Of a stretch of DNA of 64,000 bases, positions 12,009 to 24,078 are shown piece after piece. The notes under the pieces were generated by a model. The model was not told the origin of the DNA, searched no databases, and saw only the letters and a list, made by a program, of their open reading frames with translations. Numbering within the stretch: position 1 is the first letter of the stretch; every line of letters starts with the position of its first letter. This stretch comes from Pleurotus djamor (Eukaryota; Basidiomycota; Agaricomycetes; Agaricales; Pleurotaceae), in the NCBI GenBank assembly GCA_029747585.1, contig JAPEVF010000085.1, positions 53,426-117,425 on the forward strand, in the 5' to 3' direction. The position numbers and the translations under genes were made by a program.

Positions 12009-14428
12009 ATGGAAAACACCTATCCTGAAGAAGATCAGTACGATGTGCCCGCTGATACGCAATTGGAAGAGACGCAGCAATCAACGCAACCAGCATCCCA
12101 GAAAGAGGGTGGCATCGACTCCCACCTCTGGGGATATCTCCAACCATGTAGCTCTACGTTGACCCGAATTGACTTCTGGAAAATCCGTCCGAAGTACGCG
12201 ATAGGCCGTAATCATACAGGCAACGAAATCATCCTTCCAGGTTTCAAGATTAGTGAGTGACTCTGTGTGGCGCACACTCGAAGAACCTCAGTTGGGATTT
12301 CCCGTAGGCAACTACCATTGCGTGATCATGTGGGATGGAAAGGAAGATAATTCGGGCTGCGTAACCGTTCAGGATTTGTCGAGTAATGGCACATATGTGA
12401 GTTTGTACCACCAGAGATACGTTCGTGGGGGCAGACATAACGCGCACCTGTGTAGATCAACGGTCAGAAGATTGGACGCGGTAACACGAAGATATTACGC
12501 GAAGGAAATGAACTTGCGTTTGGGACGTCTACGCCCCAGCCTCATAACAAGGGAATCGAAGACTACCGGTTCGTGTATCGCCATCTCGCGGCAGGACCGC
12601 CTGTGGACGGTCTTTACAAGTACTACGATCTCTCCATTGAACTCGGGAAAGGGTCGTTTGCCACGGTGATGAAAGCCGTTCATCTCGCCACTGGCGAATG
12701 GGTGGCCATCAAGATGATCCAGGACAAGAAGTCATCGGCAAACGGAACACACGGCGGAAGCGACAGTAACACGAAAAAGAACGCGTTCTTTAGGGAGATC
12801 AGCATTATGGAGAAGCTGAAGCACCCGAATATATGTGAGCTTCGGGAAGTTTTCATCCAGAAAGATAATGGGACCATTAGTGAGTTACTTTAACTCCCCG
12901 GAGCGAACGCCGTGTCGATTGATGGCGCCAGACTTGGTTCTCGAATTGGTTGAAGGAGGTGACCTCTTGGATTACATCCTAAATAACAACGGACTTTGTG
13001 AGTACTTCGTCGTGCTTAGGCATCTGGTCATCTTACCCAGATTGTGTAGCCGAAGCAGCAGCCAAGCACATAACATACCAGATGTGTGACGCCTTATCCG
13101 TGTGTATTTTCCATCTGTTCCCTCACTCAATATCCTCAACGCTCCCAACAGTATATCCACTCCGAAGGCGTTGCCCACCGTGACCTGAAACCCGAAGTCA
13201 GTTGTCTCCGCCAATACACCTTCTCCGTATCTGACCTCTTGAGTAGAATATCCTCTTGACGAACGACACACCTCCTCGCGTAAAGGTTGCCGACTTTGGC
13301 TTAGCTAAGGTCGTCGACAGCTTGACAATGCTCCGCGTATGTATCCTCTCTGCCTTTTACTCTCGGCTGGGACTGACTGGCCTCAAAGACGATGTGTGGC
13401 ACTCCGAGTTACCTCGCTCCTGAGGTGGTTAAGCAACAAGAACGGGAAGGATACGACAACCTGGTAGATAGCTGGAGCGTTGGTGTAATCGTGTTCTCCA
13501 TGTAGGTTGTCCCGTCTACGCTGGCTGTCGAGCTTTTGCTCAACTTTGACAATTTAGGCTGACGAACGCGGGTCCCTTCATTGAAGATGAGAACCAGCGG
13601 GACATACGAATGCGCATCCTCGAACGGCAAATAGACTGGGGCACGCTATCTGCTGCGAAAGTCACCCCGGAAGGTTTGTCCTTCCGTTGCCCCTTCATCC
13701 TCATCCGTCCTTCTGACTGGAACCGCCTAGCTGAATCGTTCATCCGAGCGCTATTAACCTTCGATCCATCTCATCGCATGACCCTCTCCGACTCGCTGTT
13801 CCACCCATGGCTCCAAGGTTATCAGCCCCATTACCCGCCGTCAAACTTCCTGTGTAATCGCCTTCAACTCGGCGGCAGTAGCTCGACAAGCTCTATCCCT
13901 AAAGACGTGTCTATGCTGTCCGAGATCGCTGAGGAAGAGGAATATCCCCCTGCTGGAAAAGCTTCGGGCTCAGGACTCCCTCGGGAACATTCATCGTCAC
14001 AGCGCCTTCAAAGACGAGCCAGAGTACTCGAGGAAGCGGCCGAAGGCAAAGGAGAAATCCTCGAACCTTCTCAAGAGATGATTGATGCCGTTATGAAGCA
14101 TCAAGATGCAGAGTCGGATGCGTCAAACTCTCCTCCCCATAAAGCCGGGCATAAACGTGCCCTTGATGAGGACGCTGAGATGGAGAGTGCCGCCGAGGAG
14201 GATACGAGCAATGGCAAGCGGAAGGGAAAAGGAAAGGCCTCGCCCGGTTCGCCGTCACCACGCAAGGGTAAAGGCAGAGCGAAGGCGAGTGCTGGTGTTC
14301 AGAAGAGCAAAGGTCCAAATGGTCGGGCACGAGGCGCGGCTGCCGAGGATGACGACGGAGCCACTCACCTGCGACGTTCCTCTCGACACACCCAGGCCAC
14401 TCCCCAGAAATTCCCAAGGTTCAACTAA
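12009..14428 (+). CDS. RAD53: FHA-domain checkpoint kinase (RAD53/CDS1/CHK2 type)
   Basis: The N-terminal FHA domain (about residues 50-150) shows the GRN, SNYH and SSNGTY motifs, with introns inside it at 12252 and 12396. The kinase domain follows: GKGSFATV loop, VAIKMI lysine, VAHRDLKPE catalytic loop, [11 protein letters not shown] with DFG, and LAPEVV. The APE region is assembled across introns at about 13335 and the last kinase subdomains end near HPWLQGYQP. The tail of about 180 residues is acidic, then Lys/Gly/Pro-rich and basic ([10 protein letters not shown]). One FHA followed by a kinase matches fission yeast Cds1 and animal Chk2 rather than the two-FHA budding yeast Rad53. Its expected role is in the DNA-damage and replication checkpoint in the nucleus. 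Confidence 0.88.
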
Positions 14429-15047
14429 CCCGGAATCCTGGCCCGTTAAAGCTGTTACAGGTTTGTTAAAGATACTTTCGATCACGTATGTCTTTTTGCG
14501 CTGGTTCTTTTGGTTCCGTGACCCTTTTTGGACATTTCATATCATACCAAGACTGGTCCCTCCATCCGTCACTGGCGTCTCTTCCATGTACCATTCTTCT
14601 CTTGGCACCTGAGTTGGTCCTCACCCAGTCCTTCATCCCCATACAGTCTCCACTTTGCACTCAGTTATCAATGCACCGTTTTATCTACAGTATACCAATA
14701 TCTGATCTAACGATACGTAACGCGCTAGCTTATTCTTTGTACAATATAACATGTCCATGTCACGCTCATTAGTTTAGTCCGTACCATATACTTCTTCAAG
14801 GAATCGGGCTCTGGCGGATTATTGTGAACGACGCCCACTGTGCGGTCGCCCTTTCGGATCTACGATGCACTGACCTTCGCCTAACAGTCACACTAACCTT
14901 CGGAATGTTCCGAACTCCGACAAGGACAATGGGGGACTACCCATTATGGCCACACGCTTTCCTAAACGGGATTCTTTTACCTCCTGTCAACTCTTCCTTT
15001 GTCCGAGGTGGCTACTCGTGTTGAGGCCCTCTTGGAATTCCCAGCGG
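14429..15047. other. intergenic
   Basis: This is the gap between two plus-strand genes and contains no credible coding exon. It should contain the kinase 3' UTR and the cyclin promoter. Confidence 0.5.
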
Positions 15048-15055
15048 TATAAATA
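15048..15055 (+). promoter_or_regulatory. TATA box of the cyclin-like gene
   Basis: TATAAATA lies 85 bp before the ATG at 15140. A C/T-rich stretch follows before the start codon. Confidence 0.55.
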
Positions 15056-15139
15056 TGAGGGAGTGGCATATTCAATGTCCCTCTTGTCGCTTTAACCTCT
15101 ACCACCACATCCTCTTGAATTTTCCAAGTATCTAACAGC

Positions 15140-16194
15140 ATGTCTTCCCGTCTTGCATCCCTCCCTCCCCTCTCCCCAGAGAGGGCCTACTATCGATTCT
15201 CTAAGTTCCAGCTGTCGCCTGATCCCTCTGAGCTTTCCCCTCCGTGCTTCGACTCTGTTGAGACAACGTTTGCTGTAAGGAATTTGAGTGACCATCTACT
15301 TCGCTCCGATAACCAACTTGTTCCTTTAGATGGCCATTCCGAAGCCCCGCGTGTACCCATCCTCCACGGAGTCAAGGTCGAGCTCTAGCTCTAACAGCTC
15401 AGCGCTGATGTCGACCTCCGGGTATCGACTCCAGAGGACTAAGGGACAACGCTATAAGAAACCTACGAAGCGCTACGACACACCCAAGCCTGCAACTCCT
15501 GTTCTTCGCATCCCTTGGGATAATTGGGATTCATTCAGGTCGCTCGGTCATTGGGTCGGACAGATGATCTTCAACTCTCTTTCGTTCGGGATTAACCAGG
15601 ACTGTAACGTTGATTGGTGCGTTCTAATCTGTCTCTATCGTGTTCGGGGACCTAACCCGTTCACCCTTAGGACCGCCGTGATCAGAGATGCCGGCCAACT
15701 CATCTATGTTGAGATGCTTCGCTTGGAGCTTCCCGCCGAGGTCATCGTTGCCTCCGTGTTCTACACCTCCCGCACTTTGCCTCTCGTTAGCTTGGACTGG
15801 GAGAGCCCGTATGCTGCGGATGATTTGAAGTGTATCATCCACATGCTGTTCCTCGTCTACTCTCGCATCGCGTGTCGCAACTTCAGCGACAACAAGGTGC
15901 CACTTAGCACTTGGTAAGCCACTTCATCCTTTTCTTCGCCCATGGACCGCGACTTACATCGTCTATAGGACCCAGAACTTACGCGACATCGACGTGTCCG
16001 GCTTCGAGCAACAGGAATATGACGCGCTCGTTGCCCTCGAATATAAGATCAATATCCCTCGAGGCCAGTGGCGTGCCTGGATCTTGGAGACCGCCCGTAC
16101 CAAAGTCACCTGCTATACCCTTCCCGGCGCTCGCCCCCAGCAATTGGTTCAGCATCTCCTCGACCAATTAGCAGGCACCTCCATGGTGGACTAG
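15140..16194 (+). CDS. cyclin-like protein
   Basis: Four exons with clean joins: TTFA|MAIPKP in phase 0, W|TAVIRD and LSTW|TQNLRD across a TG|G split. The product is about 270 residues. A Ser-rich N-terminal third is followed by a helical cyclin-box-like segment: QLIYVEMLRLELPAEVIVAS, SLDWESPYAADDLKCIIHML, then the second-half motif EQQEYDALVALEYKINIPRG. This pattern resembles Pho80/PCL-type fungal cyclins that partner a Pho85-like CDK. The assignment rests on pattern memory and the subfamily is uncertain. It lies downstream of the checkpoint kinase on the same strand, but no functional link is implied. Confidence 0.68.
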
Positions 16195-17500
16195 CCTCTG
16201 CCCCCAGGGTCGGAACCACTTCCGACAACTCATATCTCTATCGTCAGGCTGATGTGTCGTTCACAGCGACATCCAAGAATATCTACTCCAAGGATCTGTC
16301 TCGAGTTTCTTCTTTCCTCGATTTATCTCAGTTCGATTCCTTTCCCCCTCCCTCTCCTCGTCTCTCCTCCCTCCCTCTGGTTTTTTCCCTCTGGTTCTTC
16401 GTCATCACGATTTCCCCGATTTTCAAACCATGCCTACCTTCTATCTCTTTCTTGGATACGTTATTTATGATCCCCTCCCTCCCGCACCATGGCCACTCGT
16501 AACTGAACCTTCATTGGAACGAGTCGATGCCGTTTGTCCCTCTGCGCAATGAGGAGGGCGACAAGGGCCAAGGGTTGGGCCAGTGTTTCAAACTTGCGAC
16601 TCATCTACATACACGTACGGATGTGCTGCAATTTGATTTGTATTATTAGTTATGTACATTATCTCTCTGTCGGGATGTGGAAGGGGAGGAACGGTGCGAG
16701 TGGGATGTGATGTGATATGTTGGTTAGTAGAGTAGATGATGATGGTACGGAGAATATATAGGTGTGGAGAAAAAGTCCTTTGTCGAGTGTCCAAAGTAGA
16801 TGATGAGATACGAGAAAGAGGAGACGATGCGATGCTAAATAGATGGGGATGTGGATGGGGATGCGAGGAGTGATGCTAGTATGTCTATGAACATGATGCA
16901 CAGCAGGGGATGAGGACGAGCAAGTACGGAAGGAGGAGGATGCATGTAGCGATGGGATCTGTGTGGGACGTGGTGTATACGGTGCGTAACATATGGACAG
17001 TAGCAATGATACAAACGACCTTGCGTGGATGATGTTCAAGTTCAAAAGGGCCGATAGCGGGCAATCAGGGCGGTGTTTTCGAACCAAGCGGTATCAGCGA
17101 GGCGCCTGAGTCGAGAAAGGTACAGAGGATCGTACAGCGCAGGTGTGGCTTCGGGAGGCCTGGGTCAACATGTACGCGGCTGAGGGGGGCCGGAAGACGA
17201 TCGGAAAGCACTGGTTGAGATCGTCGAGCTCGGCGGCGCCGGAAGATGCACAGTGAGAGGCGGACATTAGGCTTGAGCTTGAAAGGCACGTGAAGTCGAA
17301 TTGCGGAGTGGTGAACGAGCATGATCACAGGCGTATTGTGGAACAGAGGAAGAGTTGAGGGTTGAGAGAAGATGTAATGGAACACGGAAGAGTCGCAAGC
17401 TGGAACGGCTGGGGCTAGGGCTGGGGACAGGGATTGAGACGAGGCGGGAGAAGAATTTGAAGCTGAGAGTGGGCTTCAAGAGTCTGGGCCTTTGTCTTCT
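16195..17500. other. convergent intergenic region with strand-biased composition
   Basis: From 16300 to 16480 the plus strand is strongly C/T-rich; from about 16660 to 17480 it is A/G-rich. A long minus-strand open frame at 16659-17087 is Ser/His/Pro-rich low-complexity sequence and looks like a composition artefact. The region probably holds the 3' UTRs of the two converging genes. Confidence 0.45.
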
Positions 17501-18134
17501 TTACTTGTCCTGTCCTCCAAAGATAGTCGCGGTGGTCGCGTTGAAAATCTGTCATCAATTACTCGAATTAATGTTTGCGCACGAAACTTATCGAGACCAC
17601 GTACCTTTCCGGGTTGACCTTTCCCAGGGGAGATGCTCGAGATCGGATTATACGCGTGTCCTACACAGGTGCCTTTGCAAGCTGGTGCGTTGAAATTGAA
17701 GGTGATATGCTTCTCGGTATCCGACTTGCTAGTGTGGAAGTTGTTGACGATATTCACGGCAAGGTTATCTGACAACCCTAACGAAGCTCTTGCGCTTTCG
17801 AGAACGGAGCGCACACGGGATTCTGCTACTTGTTGCTGTTGCTCGCGAGATGCTTGTTGGGCTAGGGCTTTCTTGTTCTTCTTGATGGAGTCCTTGTCTG
17901 AACCTGCAGGGGGGATTGGGAAGGATGCGAGGTCACCAGAGAAGGTGAATGAGGGTCCAAAGACACGCGGAAGGAGGTGAGCTGTTGAGGGGACCTGTGT
18001 TGGGATTATAAGGACTTTTGACTCGAGAACATGTAGTCAATAGTCAGACTGACCAGAGCGACTGGCGCTGCGAGGACATGGATGGAGGAGATGAGGGAAA
18101 AGAGAAAGAATAACGCTTCGAGTTGGAAGATCAT
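17501..18134 (-). CDS. small secreted protein, unknown
   Basis: The ATG at 18134 begins a clear signal peptide (MIFQLEALFFLFSLISSIHV, then LAAP). The first intron (donor GTCAGT, acceptor CAACACAG) leads to VPSTAHLLPRVFGPSFTFSG. The middle is Lys- and Gln-rich (KKNKKALAQQ, REQQQQVAES). A segment FNFNAPACKGTCVGHAYNPI contains the only two cysteines noted. The last intron (GTACGT..GATGACAG) joins GQPGK to IFNATTATIFGGQDK and a TAA at 17501. The total is about 160 residues. I do not recognise the family. Export to the cell surface or medium is inferred from the signal peptide. An effector or cell-wall role cannot be told from sequence. Confidence 0.72.
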
Positions 18135-19280
18135 GGTGGTGGTGTATATTGTGACCCAAAAGAGTGTGTTTCGAAGACTAAGAAATGAGAGAAGAGAGCT
18201 TTCGCTTGGAAAGAGAAGAGGGGAGAAGTCGCAGACTGCTGAAGAATACCGGACGTTGGCTGGCCAGATTATATACGCATCTCGGTAGTAGGCCAGTCTC
18301 CAGGGCTAGACGCGAAAAGGTTTGGCATGGCCAGCTTGGGTCGATTCTAGGGTCCCGTAGCAGCGTTTTAGCACGATGGTGGATTGACAACTAGGATGGA
18401 TGTGACGTGACGGTGGGCTGCAACACTGCCTGGGCGCTTGTAAGGCAGCGCTGTTTATCACACAAAACAAATGCTTCTTGCATTGGCCATGGTTCAGCAA
18501 GATGGCCAACTTCCATACTGTCGCGGTGGGGGGGGGCCATCTCTGATTCTCCGTCAGGTGCAGGCGCAGGAGGTTTACAACGCGTCAGAAGTCAGATAGA
18601 AAACATATGGGTTGACATTGAGAGGTTTCCTATGTCAGTCGCTGGCCAGTGGCATGACTCGGACATGGTGCAATGTCAAACAGTTACTGATGGTGGACGC
18701 GTTACAACGCAACGTCAGTCCTGAGTCCAAGCAACTTAGAAGCAGTGACGTCATCCAATTGATTACTCATCAATTTCCACGCACTCAACATGTTCAGGGG
18801 TTGCAATCCTTGTCGCCTCCGAATAATACTAATAGTATAACACTTAGAGGACTCCTGGCATTTCCAATTCCGCTCACTGGTCTTGCAACTACGGCCATGT
18901 TCAAATCTTCATCTCCAATCCCACACGCGTCGTGTCTCGTCGGTACAGCCTACCTACCTAACTACCATGCCTTAGTGCACCACGTTAGCCTCGGTCCCAT
19001 CTGACGCGATACCTGCAATGGCTGGACTGCATATAATCGAATACGGTTTGATTGCGGCAGTGGGCAGACACGTCGATTCTGGAAAGTCTCGATGTCATCT
19101 CGCGAAGTAAGTGTCCTATTCATATCACGTCCAGATGGTGGAGGAGACTTCTCTGTACTTCTTTGCCGCATCGACGGACCGCCTCAGCCCCATGTGGCAC
19201 ATGGTTGCATCTTCCGCGCGATAGGACTATAAGACTGGTGGAAGAATAATTCTCTCTGACAAGCCCACTCTTGTCCAGAC
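18135..19280. other. intergenic, divergent promoters
   Basis: This gap lies between the diverging secreted-protein gene and the hexosaminidase gene. Short frames show no family. A run of ten G lies near 18527. Confidence 0.5.
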
Positions 19281-21967
19281 ATGCGAACTCTGGTAGAAGC
19301 AACCGTGCTTTGTACTATCATTGCATGGTTCTCTCATGTATGGACCTCTGGTGAGTTTGTTACCTATCCCGCTAGCATACAGTCATCTAATGAAAGGATC
19401 AGCTACCCCAATCATCGTCCCGGCAGTCAAGTCGTGGGTCCCCGCGTTGCCTGGGGATAAGTTTATCCTCCCACCAAGAGTGTCGATTGTCGTGGACTCG
19501 AAATTTCAAGGTCACCGGGATCAAGATGGTCTGACACTGATCCCACCTTCTCTACGCGAATTCGCAACTACCTTTACCTCTGACATCGCTGAGCTATTTC
19601 CCAAAGTCTCGCCTCGTTTATCCCTTGGAAACAGAGTTCAGGACAATACGATATTCTTGACTTTGGATACTCGCGGCAAATATACGTTGGCAAACGGGAA
19701 ACCAACCTCCGAAGGATATACTATCCAAATTGGCACCAAATCTGTCAAAGTTTCTGGGGCAAGTCCTCTAGGTGTCTGGAGGGGTGTGACTACCCTCTTG
19801 CAAGGCTTAGTGCAAGGGAANTGCATCGCACCCCGTCGGCATTATTATTGATCAGCCGGACTGGCCCACTCGAGGCATCATGATTGATGTAGGAAGACAG
19901 TGGTACCCCACTAGCTACCTCAAAGAGATGTGTGCATATTTTTCTTATTTCAAGGTATGTCATCCCCCTGTCCCTCAGAAGACCGCGCATATAACCAGCA
20001 TCCACTAGGCATCCGAGTTTCATCTTCATCTCTCAGATAACTTGGTAGGTTTCCCCCCAACACGACACCTCTCATTACTTAACTTATCCTCTCTCAGCCT
20101 GCTCTCCTTGATGGGTCCTCGACGTACGCCCGTTTCCGCCTCTACTCGCCCAACCCACAATTCGCGGGCCTTACCCCACACGTCAACGAAACTTATTCGC
20201 GAGAAGACTTCGATGACCTTCAACGCAGTTGCGCCGCTCGAGGTGTCACGAGTAAGTTATACTCTACCCCAAAAGTTATTACTCCACTTTTAGACTTACA
20301 CCCTTTCGTCTATGTAGTTGTTCCAGAGATCGAAGCCCCTGGTCATGCATTGGTGATCACTCAGTGGAGGCCAGAGCTCGCGTTGGACGATGACCCTTCC
20401 CTCCTCAAGTAGGTCTCCACCACCGATCGTCTGGTGCTTCTAATGAAACCACTGTTCACACTATTTCAGTCTTTCCCTTCCCGCTTCCACCCAGACAATG
20501 CATGATATATGGGCTGAACATCTACCCCATCTGCACTCAAAGCAAGTCTCCATTGGCGCGGACGAATATGCTAGTTCCTTAGCGGATGATTATCTACGTT
20601 TTGTGGCAAATATGAGCGACTTCATTAGGGATATCTCTGGAGGTGTCAAGAGTATTCGATCGTGGGGCACCTTTGAGCCTAGTGACGATTTAACACTCAC
20701 CAAGGGGACAACAGTGCAACATTGGGTATGTGGCCTGGTTGACATCTTCACAACAAATCGTTGATTCACATTTATCATAGGACGGAGGCCAGGTACATTC
20801 TTTTTATCTTGGTATAGTGAGTGAGAAATGCTAATGAAGACCGCATAAAGGACAACGCGCTCGAACTGCTTGAACAAGGCTACAATCTGATCAACAGCGA
20901 AGATGCTTTCCTGTATATCGTGATGAAGCAGTCTGGCGGCTTCCCGCAGAAACTCGATCAGAACCACCTTTGGACGGGGAACGAGCAGGGTGGTCCTTGG
21001 GATCCAACCAAGTGTGAGTTTATAACCCTTTGCTTCGCCGAGGTACTGAATTCATGACCGCTCTTTCTCAGTCAACAGACAAGCGACGACTCTATCTGCC
21101 CCAACCCTCCTCGGCGGGATCATGGCAATTTGGTCTGATCAAGGCCCGACGGCGAGTACACCACTTGAAGCCTTTTATTCCCTTAAGATGGGACTTCCAT
21201 TCGTCGCTGCTACGAGTTGGCATTCTGTCAATCGCACCCAGACGATGCTCACGCGAGAGCAGTTTGATGAAGTGTTTCCAGTATTGGAAGCTTCCGCGCC
21301 TGGACAAAACTTGGATCGGAGGGTGAAAATCAATGGTGTGGTTGTTGGGGAGAGGGTTGTCTCCTTTGATTTTGGAAAGAGCGGGGTGAAGGATGTCAGC
21401 GGTAATGGATTCGACGCCAAGCTCTCAAAAGGCGCTACCCTCACGAATGACGGGATCGTGCTCAAAGATGGCGCGCATATAGCCACTCCTCTTGGATCCA
21501 AAGGAGCTAACTATACACTCTCTTTGAATTTCAAGACACAGTTTCCGCTACCGCCAAATTCTCCGTCAGCTTCACTCCTTACAGCTCCGGACACAGCGCT
21601 CCTCCTCGTCCCCACACAAAATGGATCAACGACACTTGCGTTCCTCTCAAGCAATGTCACATACCCTTTGAACAACTTCGTATTCCCCAACTCTGCGAGC
21701 CGCACTGTTCATCTTGTCATCCAAGGTACCGAAGATGAAACTACGGCCTTCGTTGATGGGACGAGCGTTGGTGGCTTTGAAACGTTGATCAGGAGGATCG
21801 AACAGTTTAGGCCTATGGGCTTTGTCGCACCGGTAAGAGGATATACATCTTCCGCTGTTTACAGCTTTATCTGACTGGATGGTGTGTAGCTGTCACAGAT
21901 TGGTGGTCCTGGCTTTACGGGGACTATCTCAGAATTCCGAGTTCTGGATGGACTTCATGCTCCGTAA
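19281..21967 (+). CDS. secreted GH20 beta-N-acetylhexosaminidase
   Basis: The ATG at 19281 starts a signal peptide (MRTLVEATVLCTIIAWFSHV) followed by the GH20 N-terminal beta domain. The TIM barrel shows DWPTRGIMIDVGRQWYP, the FHLHLSDN strand, VPEIEAPGHALV, and the catalytic Asp-Glu pair in SIGADEYASSLADD, then MAIWSDQGP. A C-terminal segment after about residue 560 (VVSFDFGKSGVKDVSGNGFD) looks like a concanavalin/LamG-type sandwich. The last exon ends FRVLDGLHAP. The enzyme would trim terminal GlcNAc from chitin fragments outside the cell. The single N at 19821 shifts the frame; dropping it gives QGNASHPVGIIIDQPDWP. Several short introns lie between 19950 and 21070. The first exon is short and splits the signal peptide. 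Confidence 0.9.
19821..19821. other. single N that breaks the hexosaminidase frame
   Basis: The N sits in GGGAANTGC. Kept, it leads to a stop 12 codons on. Dropped, the GH20 frame continues through DQPDWPTRG. It is therefore probably a consensus placeholder, not a real base. Confidence 0.8.
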
Positions 21968-22210
21968 AACCACGTAGTAGTGACCACTCGTAGAAGAGTC
22001 GGTTATTACATACCTACCAGATATTTCATTGAAAAGTATAAGTACATTCAAGACGGAGTCCGAGTAAGATAAGGAGCGATGACAGATATAATGTTGAATG
22101 TAAAAGGAACAAGAAAAGAGAAGCCTTTCCAAACCAACGGATACGAGGAATTACGACAACTGTAAATTCCACATTTGATCACCAAGGGATGGATGAAGAA
22201 GACGAGAAAT
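21968..22210. other. convergent intergenic spacer
   Basis: This short gap lies between the converging hexosaminidase and the conserved membrane protein gene. It holds 3' UTR sequence only. Confidence 0.5.
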
Positions 22211-23225
22211 CTAGGCAGTTGGAACCGCCTTGCTATTCTCCTCGGAGATGGGAGCTTTCTCGTCGGCGAGGGTGTAGTTGGGAGGAGCAACGAAGATCTC
22301 CTCAGCCTCAACAAACTCGACGATGTGGGTGTATTCATCCTCTTCCTTGGGGCCTCGCATGGAGCGATAACTGAGGATAGCCAAAACCCAGAACATCCTC
22401 AATAGAACGCCAATTCCGCAGCCTGACAGGCGGAAGGTTAATAGCGGGAAGCGAGAAGGGATGCAACGTGTACTTACCAAGAACGAAGGCTACGGCTCTT
22501 CCCTCCCAGGGTCCGAGGATGGTCAAGGCGTAATGAAGACGTGTAAGGTAAGAAGATTCCTTGATACGTTGGTGGAATCCATGGTGACGGTGGTGGGGAA
22601 TGACGTGAACGGTTCCGTCGTTGCTGTCCGATGCGATGGCATGGACAGTAGCACCCCGAAGAACGTCGGCAGGAAGGTTGTATGGGTTGTCGTGTTGACC
22701 GTTGTGATCAGGTGAAATGCGATGAAGGTTGGGGTTGTTCTCGATCAGGGGTAATCCCAACACCTTTCTGAAAGCGTTGGACACCGAAACGGCCTTTTGC
22801 CTGAAACGACATCCTGGGCGGCGGCGCGCTCCTTCATCATGCTGAGTACCGGCCTCAGCAACGAGATGATGGGCAGGCTTGATCATTTGGGCAACGTTGG
22901 GGTCTGCGTGGACGTGGGCCACGGGCATGCCGAATCGAAGATGTCCAACGACATCAGTGGTGGTCGAAGAGACCATGATGACTCGGATGGGCGTGGCGGA
23001 AACTTCAACCAAAAGGTGAGTGAGTTGCTTCGCTATCATTGAGAAAGCGAGGAAGACGCACCCATCGCAGCCCCAACAGTCAAACACTGGAGCAGGGCGA
23101 ATTTCATTGTGTACTATCGTCAAAAAGGGTGAGCCTGGCACATAGACAGGTATCGCTGGAATTACCTTTGTGAAGTTGAAAAGTGGTGGTGGTGGTGGTC
23201 GCTGTGGAAGATGATGAAGCGCCAC
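22211..23225 (-). CDS. conserved single-TM protein, unknown
   Basis: Two exons are seen. The first, from 23225, encodes a Pro-rich start (MALHHLPQRPPPPPLFNFTK), then IPAIPVYVPGSPF and a His-rich central part, and ends GPWEGRAVAFVLG. An intron (GTAAGT..CTGTCAG, about 22427-22481) joins this to CGIGVLLRMFWVLAILSYRS, one membrane span, followed by an acidic tail (EYTHIVEFVEAEEIFVAPPN). The arrangement of a long soluble part, one C-terminal span and a short acidic tail recalls a family I associate with basidiomycetes, but I cannot name a function. The segment CDGCVFLAFSMIAKQLTHL near 23000-23060 contains a possible unrecognised intron. Confidence 0.65.
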
Positions 23226-24078
23226 TCAGCGGATTCGCAAGCGTGTTTCAATTTGGACAGGAAATGTTCCCACGAGCTGACTAATCAGTCTACGTGGACC
23301 TGGGTGTGGACACCCTGAATGTTGGAGTTTACGTCGAAGTTGCGTTGCATTGTAAGTCACCTTTCTGGCCTCTATTTAAACAAGCACTGGGTCCTCACTT
23401 TCGAGTCAGAATCCTAGCTTTGCCGATGCTGGACTCTAAGTTGACTCAGACGTAGGTTTTGGCACAGGTTAAGACCGGTGCGTGGCAGGGAGGTCAGTTG
23501 CATGCCAGAAATGCCAGCGTGCGCTGATGGCAACTACGTCTTACCTGAAATACTCGATTCTGATTTCGTTTTATTCTCAGGAAAAGATGACAGAGGGATC
23601 GATCATCCCTCTGAGTGTGCCGTGTAGCATCTGCCAAGCTCGCCAAACACCCTTCTAACCCGCTTCTCGACAACTACTCACTGGAGCCCAGCGCCGGTCT
23701 TTCCTGGACTTCGTTGACCAGGGACTAGGGACACCCAAGCGCCGAGGTGCTCATGATCTCAGTCTCCAAAGATTCGTCGTTCATCCAGTGCCGCTATCAC
23801 CAATGCATATTTGCCTTTTGCCTCGCAGCTTCCGAAATCCCACCATGTGGTGTGTGAAGGAAGAGTTCCTGAAGCTTCTTGAGTGTAGATATACGCGAAC
23901 CTCCGGGCACCTCGCAAGCTTACACTACCCATCCATCTTTATCCCTTAATCAGGGCCACATCTAACTAATTACCAAAGGCGTCGCTTGACCGTGGGCTTT
24001 AAATGCGAACGATCCTCAGTTCGATTCCATTATCGTTCCTTCTCGCGATCCTTTCAAAGACCAAGTAGCACACGCACG
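23226..24078. other. intergenic, divergent promoters
   Basis: This 850-bp gap lies between a minus-strand gene start and the GMC oxidoreductase start. No credible gene was seen. A TTTAAAT motif lies at about 23998, 80 bp before the GMC ATG. Confidence 0.5.

Noticed and set aside
16659..17087. 142-codon open frame on the minus strand
   Set aside because: The product is Ser/His/Pro low-complexity sequence from an A/G-rich tract, with no splice signals or family resemblance.
24010..24040. AGTTCGATTCC, similar to a tRNA T-loop upstream of the GMC gene
   Set aside because: The five bases on either side do not form a T-stem and no D or anticodon arm fits upstream.
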